Of a stretch of 64,000 bases of DNA, positions 12,314 to 24,300 are shown in pieces (position 1 is the first letter of the stretch; every line of letters begins with the position of its first letter). Location of the stretch: NCBI RefSeq assembly GCF_000247695.1, contig NW_004624801.1, positions 5,579,933 through 5,643,932 on the forward strand, read 5' to 3'. This DNA is from Heterocephalus glaber. Taxonomy: Eukaryota > Chordata > Mammalia > Rodentia > Bathyergidae. The notes under the pieces are model-generated. The model searched no databases. It saw only the letters and a program-made list of their open reading frames with translations, and was not told the DNA's origin. The position numbers and the translations under genes are program-made.

Positions 12314-15300
12314 GTAAGTTCCCTGGGAGCCCAGGGCCATACTTCTGAACCTGAGCAAGCTGGGTTCAGGCCACACCAGCCTCTGTGCCTTGGGCTTCTC
12401 TCTGCTGTGTGCCCTTTCTTCGTACTTCTCGGGACCTCTGGCATTTCCTAGGGTGACTGGATGAGACCCTAGGGAACAGTTTTTCTCTGAATGTCAGATT
12501 GATGGTGCATTTTCTTGGGCTTTGTTCCATTGCCAATGTTGTCAGGAGGGAGTTGAGGCCCCTGTCAGCTGGAAACTCATCTTGGCCTTTGCTTCTTCCT
12601 CTTGTGCCCTGAGCCGGTCTTCTGTCTTTGTACCCTTCTCCCCTTCCACTAACATATTCGTGTTACTCAGGGAGTTGGCATGCAGCCTCTGTTGGCGCTT
12701 TTCTTTGCCCCGAGGCTGGAACGTGCCTCATAGCCCTGGCTTCTGGGTCTCTTGGTGCCTTGGGAGGGGGCAGGGCCATTTCTGGAAAACTACATACCAT
12801 CCATGCCCTTTGCCAACCCCAGCCTCCTAATTCTTTTACAGAACCCCTTGGCTCCTTTCATTTGGCCATGGACTTTATAACGGTTCCACAGCCTGACCCA
12901 GGGGAAGTTCCCTCTCAGTGAGCTCAGCCATTCCTCTCCATGGTGGCCATTATTGCTCTCCTTGCCTGTTCCTCTGATCTTCAAAGAGGGTTCCACTCAG
13001 CTTTAGTTCTTCTTCCTAAGGACACCTGTAGAACCCACTCCTGTGTGTCTGTGTTGGGGGTTCAGAACCAGGGCCTTAGTCTGAAGTGCTCCACTAGCAT
13101 CCCTCCCGCCTATCCTTTCTCTAAGTAGGACTTTTGCTGGAAGTGGGAGGTGGGATCCCATCCTGATTTCCCCTTACTAAAGAGCTGGGAATCCTTTTTG
13201 TCTTCTGAGAAAAGATTGGGTAGAAACATGACAACTCCAAGCAGCTTACATCTGTAGCAGGATTCTCTCTCAGTCCTTGGGTTCTTTAATGGGGGAATTT
13301 GAGTATTTCAAATCCAGTAAAAGCTAGTGTTTTCCTAAATTCTAGTGCCTGCTCTTTAGATAGTAACAACATTAGGCATGCAGCAATTGGCTTCAAAAGC
13401 ACATGGCTCTAGGGAGGCCGTTCCTCCTGGGGATCTGTGGGCCCAGCTCTGGCAAGAGTCTTGGCCTCTTTGCCCCTTTGCACCACACCTGACCCAGCCA
13501 CTTATTACTGAGAAACGTCACAGCTGAGGGTTAGAGAGCAGCCTGTCCTTGAGCTGACACAGTTCTGCCCTCCACTATCACTAGCAGCATCGGACAAGTA
13601 ATGGAACATGTATGGGCATCAACCAGCTCAGCCCTGAGTTGGGCAGTTGGGCACTTTTTCTCTCCTTTGTTTTTCTTTCTTTATTTATTTATTTTTTGAG
13701 ACAGGGTTTTAATGTATGCTTTAGGCTGACCTCGAACTCATGGTGATCCTCCTGCCTCAGCCTCCTAAGCGCTTGGTATTACAGGCATGCACCACCACAC
13801 CTTGCCTCTCTCCAAGTTTAAAAAGGAGCTGTGTTGCTTATTTTTCTCTTGTTGGTGAGACAAAACACCCAACACCCAAATTAAAGGGGGGAAGGTTTAT
13901 TGGGCTTACAGTCTATAGAGGTTTCAGTCTATAATCGGCAGGCTCCAAGGCAGGGTGGCAGAGGGGCAACAGTTCATGACAGTGAAACACAGCAAAAGCA
14001 ACAAGAGAGGCAGGAGGGGCATCACAAAGGAGAAACAGCTCATGGCACCCACATGGTAGCAAAAGCAACAAGAGAGATTTGACAGTATCTGCCCCTTTTA
14101 TCTTATTCAGACTATGGGATTAGGACAGTACCAAACCAGTCACTCACGTGTAGTGCTTTAGTAATCACACACCCTTAATACCAGCATTACACACTCTGGA
14201 TTCACCCATCTATGACATGAGGCTTTGGGGGACACATACCTTAACAGGAGCTTTATTGAAGTAAAATTTCAAAGTAAGATTTGTGGATTTTAAGTGTGCC
14301 ATTTGATGAATTTTGACAAGTGTGTATAGTTGTGTTAGCTCCACCATAAATTTTCCTCTTCCACCCCTCTCTTTATATGGTTTCTTCCCTCAACCTCAGG
14401 CAAGAAGGGATCTACTTTTTTCCTGAGAGTTTTGCCTTTTTTGGAATCTTACATAAATCAGAATCTGTTGACCCATTGGGCTGGATCATGCCCTGTTGTG
14501 CAGGCCATCATGTGTATTATAGGACATTTAGCAGTATCATTGGTCTCTTCCCACTAAATGCCAGCACCATTCTCTCTTCCTCTCCCAGATATGATAAAAT
14601 GTTCCTTAGAGGGGCAGAATCGCCCTAATTGAGAACCACTAATACAAATGGAATCAGATTTTTCCTGTCTGGCGTCCTTTACTTGACGTGATGCTTTTGA
14701 AATCCAGCCAGGTCCTTGAGCATACCTACCCATCATTTCTTTCTTTTTGCTGCTAAAGAGTATTTCATGGTAGGATGCACCACAGTTTTAGTCATTCACC
14801 CACAGAGAACACAAATGCTTTTTTTGTTTTTGTTTTTTAAGACAGGGTCTCCCTGTGTAGTTCAGGCTGACCTCAAATTTGTGACAATCCTCCTGCCTCA
14901 GCCTCTCAAGTGCTGGGATTATAGGCTTGCACCACCATGCCTAGCTAAAGGTCTTTTATACTAAGGAACAGAGTTGGGGAGGAGCACAGAGAGATAATAG
15001 ACTTGCTTCATCACCTCCAGCCATCTTCAACTCATCTTCTCTTTTTTGTGAAAAAGAAGCTAGGCTCTGGGCCTCTTGGGGCCAGCATCTACATATTCTG
15101 TCACTTCTTTTGGGCTGAGGAGAGGAGAGGGTAGTGACTGTGTGTTCAGCAAGGGGAAGAAAAGTTGCTTATCTCTAAAAGACAAAAATCTAACTTTTAA
15201 AGATCCATTTTTCAATGCCAGTTCCCTCATTAGTGTAGTACAGAGTAGCTCCCATTCATGACGCCAGGCTTGTCAGTCCCTCTGCCTGAACTAAACAACT

Positions 15301-18300
15301 TTTGTTAAGTAACTTCAGGTGTATCAACATGGGTTGTTCACTCGGCATGGGAAGCAATCCATACACATAGACAGCCCTGCCTTTAAAAGAGCAAGCGAGG
15401 GCCAGGGATTTAGCTCAGTGGTTCTGCTGCCTGCCTTGCAAGCGCAAGGTCCTGAGTTCAATCCCAGGTACAGAAAAGAAAAAAAAAAATTCTATAGGGC
15501 CAGGGATTTAGCTCAGTGGTTCCGCCGCCTGCCTCACAAGCACAAGGACCTGAGTTCAATCCCTGGTACCAAAAAAAAAAAAAGCAAGCGAGAAAGTAAA
15601 GAAGCCCACTTGTAGTTGCCTCCAGCATGGTAGCTCCTGACAGATCCGACAGTGACCTACAGGGGCGCCACTGGTGCCCCACAGCTACCTGGAAGGGTGG
15701 CGCTGTTGTGGCAGTCCAGATGGGTTCCCCGAGACACTCCTGAGCTGGAAACATTCCCACTGCCTCCTGCTTGCAGCCCCTCAGCATCCTGCAGTCATCT
15801 GTACATGCCCCAGTCTTGCCTCATCTACTCGGTCCCTGTGATCTTGGCCCATCGGATCTGCTGCTTCTGCTCAGATGGCTACCTGGCAGCTATGGGTGTT
15901 TGCCGACGTGGGCGTGCACTGGCCACTCAGGTTGACTACGGGCTTCTACAGTCCTGAGTACAGACCCGCGCAGCAGCCATACACCCAGGCACTGCTTCTG
16001 AATGCCTGTGGATGCATTGCTTGACGTATTTCCCAGGAAAATGCTTTGAGCCTCTGGCTGCTCTCTGTTGAGATCCACAAGACTAATGCCTTCTATATTG
16101 CATTCATTCTGGATCTTAGGAAAGAGAACCACTGAGAAATTGCTCTTGAAATTGGTGTACAAAAATAATACACTTTATTTTCCAGAATGTGTCCCTTTAT
16201 TGTCAGTTACTAGGAATTCTGTTGTTTCTAGCCCAGTTCTCAGAAGGGGTTTCCCGCCTCCTGTCATACTCTCTACCATTTACACCCTAGAGGGTGGTGA
16301 GGTTTCTATGGCAATGTGTCACACCCTGTTTTTCTAAAAGACTTTCCTGGCAAATGCCAAAGGGCATTCTTTGTCTCCCTGTCACATGCACACATACTCT
16401 CTCCAGCCCAGGGAACAAGTTAACCCTCCTTGTTTATGTGTCCAGTGCCTGCCAAGGCCTCCTTGCTTTTGTTGCTGATGCCCATGAAATATGAAGACTG
16501 GCTTTTCTCAGCTGCTTTTACTCTCAACTGGCCTCTGCAGTCTGCTTGAGCTCAGGCCTAGAACTTCTGCCCATGCCATGGCTGGGAGGAAGAAGGAAGT
16601 CGGGTTGAGGCTTGGACTCCATCCCGAGCTGGTTGTCACCCTTGCTTAAAGAGTAAGGAGATAATAGGAAGTTGCTTGCCAGAAAAAAGCATGTCGTCCC
16701 CTGGTTGACACTGCTCTTGGGCTACAGTGGTGACCTTCAATCTATGTTTCACTCAGACTCTGTCCTCTTTCCCTCCCTCGGGCTTATGCACTATCCTTGA
16801 GGTATATCCAGCAAGAACCCACTGACAGTGGAAATCTGCACACATAGTCCTGTTTTAAGACTGCCCTGGGCGTGACCTCCAGCCTCGGTGTGTTTGCAGT
16901 GCATCCAGACTAGGGCCATAGCAGCTGGATGAAGTTTGGAGGCCCTTGTCCCCTGCCCTGCTCAAAACTGTGTATCATAGTGATAGTGAAACTAAGTGGA
17001 GAACAAAGCAGCTAAGAAAACATTAACGGAATCCAGGCACAGAGGAACACCCTTTGTTGTCTCAGCTACTTGGGAGACTGACAGGAGGACTGCTTGAGAC
17101 CAGGAGTTCAGAGCCACCCTGGGCAAGCTATAGTAAGGCTCCATCTCAAAAAGCTATTGTTTTTTTTACATTAACCTACCCTTGGGAAGAGAGACCAGAA
17201 AGACCTGGAGGCCAGGCAGCCACTCAGGCCTAGGGACTGCTCTAGGGTTTGCCTGGGGCCTAATGCACAGTAAGTCCACAGTAAGTACTTGTTAGATATT
17301 ATTCTTGGTGGTTTGTTCACTCTCTCCCTTCCTCCTGCCCCACCCTGTTCTGCCCACTGTTTGCTCATTGTATAGTCCTTTTCATGAGAGAATGTTTCAA
17401 AGAGCACAGACAGAATCTTAACAACAAACAGCACATTGTCTGAATGATCCAGAGCAGGACTCTGCGGTCACCAGGGTGGCCAGAGGCTACAGGGAAGGGA
17501 GTGGGGCGAGAGAGGGTGAGGCTTGGATGGACAGAGGCAAATTTCTAAGGGAATTGTCCCTTGGGGGTTGTGGTTCTTCTCGTCAGAATCAGGCCTTTTG
17601 TTCCCAAAAATGAGGAAGCCCCCTTAAGAGAAAGCTGATTGCTTTATTTTTAAAGACCCTTAGTAGGATTAGGGGTACAGCTCAGTGATAAGGGTGCTTG
17701 CCTAGCGTGTGCCACGCCCTGGGTTTTATTCCTAGCACTCCAAAGACAAAACATATAAAAAGACCCTAAACTAATAGCCAACAGGTAGTTTTTAAGTGTC
17801 TTTATGCAAACAAGTTGTTTTGGACCCTCTGGGACCCAGAACCTAGGGAACCCTGAACAGTTTCTCCCATTCCATAGGCAGGTCACCCCAAGACAAGCAG
17901 GGTGACGCTGGGCAGCTCTAATTTCCTGGATCCTGGGAGAGGTGTTGTAGGGCTGCCCAGTGAGGGGCTGAAGCCTGCTCACACTGTGAGCCAGTTGTGC
18001 ATGGCTTTTGCTAGCCCTGGGTTCCCTGACTTCGTGTTAGTAGCTTGAAACGGTACAGCAGACTTTACACCTCACGGATTGACAGATGCTTCTGTTATGG
18101 CTCCTTCTCCACAGTTGGCTGCTAAAACATTTCCCAACACATCGCTCAGCATATTCTTTCCTTCAAAGTTAATCACTGGGATCTGTGCCCTCTCCCTGGA
18201 TTTCTCCTCTTCCAGGTTGGCATATGGCTGGCTCCTTCTGGCTATTTGACCTCAACTCAAGTGATACTGTCTCCAAGAGGCCACACCTGAATGACCTGTT

Positions 18301-21300
18301 TTACTGTTTTCACAGCATTTATCTCTCCTTGAAAACATTTTATATACTTGTGTTTTCATGTCCACTTCTGTCCCGTTTTAACCTCACATGCAGGATTGTT
18401 CTGTTTTTCTCAACAGCCTCCTTTTCTGAAAGGGTTCGGAACATGTCTCCTGATGAAATCAAGATCCCACCAGAACCTCCTGGCAGGTGTTCAAATCACT
18501 TACAGGTAAACATAAGGCCCCAACACCAATCATGTCACTTCATGCCAAACAACAAGCTCCAGCCTGTAAGGACAACTCCAGAGCCCTGTCAGGCAGACAA
18601 CCAACCACTCAGCCCTCAAGTTCAGAATATTCTTTCTTTTTAGATTCTCCTAGAAGTACAAAGCACAGCACTTGAGCAAACAGTTCCATTCACCTGAGGT
18701 AGCATAACAGATTAGATGACCCACCCCAGTCAGCTAAGATAGGAATTTGACTCCAGTTGCCGAGCCTCCTGTATAAGGCCTTGAAGAGATAACATTGAGA
18801 AAAGTAGTTTGTCATTCTCAGTTTCTCTCATCCCTGGTAATGAAGTCTACTACAAACTTCTCGGTGCTTCCTCAGTCCCATCTGGGCAGAAAGATTCAGC
18901 TCTCTGACCAGAACAGTGGACCACCTCTTCTGATACATCCTCGGGGTTTGGCAGGGGACGTCCAGCCACATCTACCTCCTCTTGCAGGTGACACATGCCC
19001 AAATGTTTTCCTTCTGGAGAGTCTGTATATTTAATGGCCACTGGGACTTGGGGGAAGCTACTGGTAGATCTAGAATTGTGCCACCACTACCTTCCTGGGT
19101 AAGGTAGATCTCAGAGGTGGCTCTACCCTGAGGTCTTGGGTATCTTGGGTCTCTTAGCTGATGCTGGCCAGCTCTGATGCCATCGGCAACAAGCATCATC
19201 TCTGTGTGCTGGGCAGGACCCCCTTCCTGAGGACACCTGTGTCACTGGCTACAGTAGGTGAGCTTGGATCCCAGCCAGGTGGTTCTCCTGTTTCCCATCA
19301 AAAGCCAGGCCAGGGATCTGTAGAGGAATTTTGGTTTTGTTTTGTTTTGTTTTGTTTTTTGGTACCAGAGATCGAACTCGGGTCCTTGCACTTGTAAGGC
19401 AAGCGACGGAACCACTGAGCTAAATCCCCGGCCTATAGAGGAATTTTGGTGAGAAATGAGCCCTTGACCTTTGGTTGTGGCCCTGGAGGACTCCTACTAT
19501 GAAGCATTAGGTAGTCTGTCTTCTGCCCTGACATGGTGAGCTCAGTGGTAGAGCACTTGCCTGCCATACATGAGGCCGTGGGTTCCATCCCAGGCACCAG
19601 AAAAGATAGTCTAGGAAGTTTTTGACACCAGCTTTAAAAAACTGTACTCCTAGGGGCCGGGGATTTAGCTCAGTGTTTTCGCCACCTGCTGTGCAAGCAG
19701 AAGGACCTGAGTTCGATTCCCAGTTCAAAAAAACCTCCTGCCTTCCTCCAGAAAAACACAGCCCTTCCCCATCTCTTGAGATTCACAGTTCTGCTGAGGA
19801 CTTATCCTCCTGTTGAAATTTAAAAGCAATGTTCAGCCCCTCCCTGCACATAAACTCAAATACCGTAAGCTCTTCAGGTGATTTGGGAGCTGATTTGTAT
19901 TTTGTCTTCTCCATGGCTTCCCTCCCTTGACCTTTTTGCTGCTCACTATACTGGCCATCCAAAAGGGATCAGGAAAAATCAGCAACAAAAACTTGTCTTG
20001 GTTTATCTTGCCTGTGTGTGGCTCCTGTCAAAGGCTGGGTGGGAGAGGAAAGCATGGCTGGTGTTGGGCTTCACATGGCTCAGGCAGTCTCGGGTTCATG
20101 CCACAGACCAGAGTGGGGTGAATGGGTTTCTGTTTCTTTTCACAGGACAAGATCCAGAAGCTTTATGAGAGAAAGATAAAGGAAGGAATGGACATGAACT
20201 ATATCATCCAAAGGAAGAAGGAATTTCGGAACCCCAGGTGAGCTTCTCATGAGCCTGCAGATAAGTTGAGTCACTAATGCTGGACAGGGGACCCGGAATC
20301 TCCATGGTGAGGAGAGGCCCATCCATAATCTCACCTAAACCCAAAGGGGCCGTCACCCAGGCTTCTCCTTGTTCTAAGTGCCTGCTCCACACAGTCGATG
20401 GCATTAACCAGTCAGTTTCACCAGTAAGATCCAGGCTAAACATACAAACCAATCATGAAGTGGTAGCTGAAAGACCCAGACAAGCTGGGTAGGCTCAGCT
20501 GGGTTCTGCCACTGCCTGCTCTAAATCGTACTTTTCCAGACTTCAGTTTCCCATTTGCATAATGAAGGAATTAGACTAGACAGTGGCTGTAGTGTAGGTT
20601 CCTCTTCCAAGTAAAAAGTTGGCTTTGCCTACAGGTGAAAGGTTTTAGGGATAGAACAGTATCTGGGTCTTAGCTCTAACCCATGCTTGAGCTAGCAGCG
20701 CACCCAAAGAAGTAGGCAGTGTGTGGTAGCAGGAACCTCATGGGCTTGAGTGTGGTGGATCCAACCCAGCCATGTAGACTATAGAGGCCAGAGATGTCTG
20801 GATTAGACACAGAATGCAGCCATCCCTTCCTCCCACCCCGATCCTGGCCCCAGTCACTGTTCCCTCACCGGAGGCTGGAGAGCCAGAAGCGATGAGGTCA
20901 GGCCTCCCATTAGGAAGCTTGCTCAGAACAGTTGAGCTAGGCTTAGTTTCATCTCTTCTTCTCAGCTCCAGGATCTGGTGGTTCTGGGGCTGTGCAGGGG
21001 TGTGGGACCAGTGCCTGCTCACTGCTTGTGCTGTTCTCTTTTCAGCATCTATGAGAAGCTGATCCAGTTCTGTGCCATTGATGAGCTAGGCACCAACTAC
21101 CCAAAGGTGTGTCCCAAATGTGGAGGGTAGAGGGTGATGGGCTGCAGGACTCTGCTCCATTGTATTTGGCCTACAGCCACAGCAAGGTACATGGAGCAGC
21201 ACTGCTGGTTGTAGACCACAAGCCCTATCTAGACCTGCCCCTGGGTCCCTGGCCAGTGGGCTCCCTGCCCCTGTCAGCCAGCCACGGGTCTTGCTGACAA

Positions 21301-24300
21301 GTGCATCATTATTCCTGCTGTGGCTGGAGAACTGGGTGACAGCTGAGCCCGTGTGCTGTTAAGAGGATAGGGCCTGGAAGGGCCACGAAAAGACTCTTAG
21401 CACCTGAGTCACCAGATGGTCTCTCCTGACAGCAGCTTAATCTTTTCTTTTTCAGGACATGTTTGACCCCCATGGCTGGTCTGAGGATTCCTACTATGAA
21501 GCATTAGGTATCCTGTCTTCTGCCTACCTGTCCATCTATGCATCCATCCACTCATCTATCCTTTTGTCTGTTTGTCCATCCGGTCAGTCAGTGGTCCAGG
21601 CAATGCATTGCAGGGTTTCCTTTACACAGGCCACGTCCACGGGGCTGGTGACTCAGTCTTGAACAAGACAAACCCTATCCCTAACTTACAAGACTTAAAC
21701 ATACCAGAGAGGACAGCAGGTTGAACAGTAATTCCAACACTGAGCAGTATTAAGAGGTGGTACAATATTAAGAGCTGTGGGACCAGAGGGAGGGGGGAGC
21801 CTTTGGCTGCAGGGTCACCTGACCTGGCCAAGGGACTAGGAAGACCCTGCTGAGGAAGCCATGTCAGGGTCCCCAGGCAGAGGGTACACATGTTCTGAAC
21901 CCCGTTGAGAGCACAGCATGGAGAGCTGGAAGGAATTTCACAGAGTCCAAACCTTTGGTTTTGGTTTTGTTTTTTTGTTTTTTGAGACAGGGTCTTGCTG
22001 TGTAGTCCAGGCTGGCCTCAAACTGGTAACAATCCTCCTGCCTTAGCCTCCGGAGTGCTGGGATTCCAGGCATGGGCCACCACACCCAGCAGGTCCAAAC
22101 CTTTTAACCCACAAGTCTCAAGCCAGCAGCCCACAGACCAGATCTTGGCATGTTGACAGTATTTTTGTTTGGCTCACACAAGTTTTGTCTCAATTTGAAT
22201 TACTTGCCAGCATTTTATATAAAATTCCGTGGTTCCAGCTTCTCTTGATCAGTAGGAAGGTAGTGCCCACTGAGCCTGAAGTCCCTGGTGCTCAGGAGTC
22301 CCTGGCCCTTCCAGACAGGAAGTCCAGCCCCTCGGCCCTTGGGTCAAAGCCGCTGTTTTATGCTGACCAAGGCTAGAACTTCATTTTGCCTATTGCAGAA
22401 GGACACTAAGCCCATTTTAGGGCCTTTAGCCCACCCAAAAGAACCTGGGGTTGGGCTTGGTGGTGCACGCCTGTAATCCCAGCACTCAGGAGTTGAGGCA
22501 GGAGGATCACTCTGAGTTTAAGGGCAGTCTGGACTACATAGTGAGACCCTGCCTCAAAAAAAAAACAAAACCCCAAGGCTCCTGACGGGACTAGCTTCCT
22601 TCCACCAGCAGCTGCTCTGGCCCCCTCATAACCACCTCTCTTGTCTCTAGCCAAGGCCCAGAAGATTGAAATGGACAAACTGGAAAAGGCCAAAAAGGAA
22701 CGAACCAAAGTAAGTGGTGGCAGACCTCCAAGATTAAAAAAAAAGGCAGACGTTTAGAGTGCACAGGTCCTGCTGGCCGAGCCCAGGAGTCCCAGGCTCC
22801 CCCCCCCCAACCCACCCCACCGCCGCTCTCAGCAGCTTTGTCTGTGCCCTCTGCGCTAGGCTCTGTGTCCCAGCCTTTGATGTGGATCGTAAAAACCTCC
22901 CACTACTCCATCGTAGTCATTGCCTTATGCTTTCTCTCTCCTGCACCCCCCCTCACAGTTCCAGAGCCCTGGTGGCTTCAACTCTTAGGGGTCATCAATT
23001 GTTCTCTTGCCACCCAGGCCTGAATGGAGGGAACTATTTCCTTCTGAACCTGTGGAGGCCCCAGCCTGCTCCAGTCCGCATTTCTTTGCCTACAGAGCTG
23101 ACCTCACTGACCTGCCTGGGTCCTTTCCCTTAGGCCCCATGTCTGATGTCAGGGAACCCCTCATTTTAAGACCCTGAGCACCACTTCCCTAGCACAGTGT
23201 CCTGGATCCTTCAGGAGCATCAATTTGGCTCTAAGGCTAAAATGTTACCCACTGGTTGCTATGCCATTGTGACCAGAGGCTCTGAGAGAGAAAGCTGGGC
23301 ATCAAGACACTGGCCCCTCTCACCTCTGGTTAGGCCTGTCCCACCTCAAAGCAGCCGCAGCCCCCTGGAGCTGCTCTCACCCCTCTGTAGAGGGGCTGCA
23401 GGGCCCAGATAAGTTGATGGTCCTTGAGGAGGCCTTGGCTGGCAGGCCAGGAACATGGGAGCTGGTGCAAGGGGATAATCTGGGTTTCTCATTCTTAACC
23501 CTTGATTGAATCTCCCTTCTCTCTCTTTCCCTCTCCCTTCCAAACCCCAGGCTTATTGCAGGGACGTGTCTGCAGCGCCTGGGGACCGGAGCTGTCCTTC
23601 CCCTGTGCGGGCGGGCACCACCTCCTCCTGGTTGTGAGGAGGAGGGGCCTGGCCAACTGGTTCTGGGCATGTGAGGCTGAGGGGCCGGGTGGGGGGTGCC
23701 GGGCATGTGCAAAAACCGGGAGGGATCTGACATCTGTTGGGAAAGCTCTTTGAAGAGTGGTGAAAGCCCCTTTGGCCTTCTCTCAGGCACCTTTCCCTCC
23801 CCCAGATGCTCATAGCCGAGGTGATTTTCAGCGCCTCCTTTATGTAGTGCCAAACTCTTGTCCCCCTGGAGCAGACGGATGGCACAGGAAGCGGATGTAC
23901 AACTCTTCAATGGTCTCAGTCTCCTCTCTCCCCCTCCAGATTGAGTTTGTGACGGGCACCAAGAAAGGCACCACAACCAATGCCACGGCCACCACCACTA
24001 CTACTGCCAGCACAGCTGTCGCAGGTAGAAGATGGCTTCTCCAGCCCCAACACCGCTCTGCTTCCCAGTCACGCCAGATGGAGGGAGGGTGACCCGGGCT
24101 TGCCTGGGTCTGAGCCCATGCTTGCTGTGTTCTTGTAGAACCTAAGGTGTGAACACCAGGTTTGGAATCTAGGGTGAGCTCCAGCACACTGGCTGCTCTC
24201 AGGGTTCCGGGGCCAGGGCCCTTCCATTTCTAATCTGAGAGGAAAGAGGGCTGCTTTGGGTTGGTCTTGATCCTGACTTATCTCTTTCATTATCTCCAGA

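Larger units (their letters stand above)
12314..18416 (+). other. SAP30BP: SAP30BP intron between exons a and b
   Basis: Contains a B1, a solo MaLR-type LTR, L1 fragments split by a MER5-like element, two tandem ID SINEs, an old FLAM/B1-like monomer and another ID. Between 12314 and 13680 and between 15584 and 17028 I see no recognisable feature. Confidence 0.7.
18506..20145 (+). other. SAP30BP: SAP30BP intron b-c, with a partial exon copy
   Basis: Holds three ID-type SINEs (19334-19433, 19530-19603, 19652-19733) and, at about 19484-19528, a diverged partial copy of the downstream exon e with its donor site (separate entry). 18506-19333 and 19734-20145 show no other feature. Confidence 0.7.

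Noticed and set aside
23377..23976. 199-codon minus-strand open frame overlapping a SAP30BP exon
   Set aside because: Antisense shadow of intron and exon g; no domain and no splice or start support.
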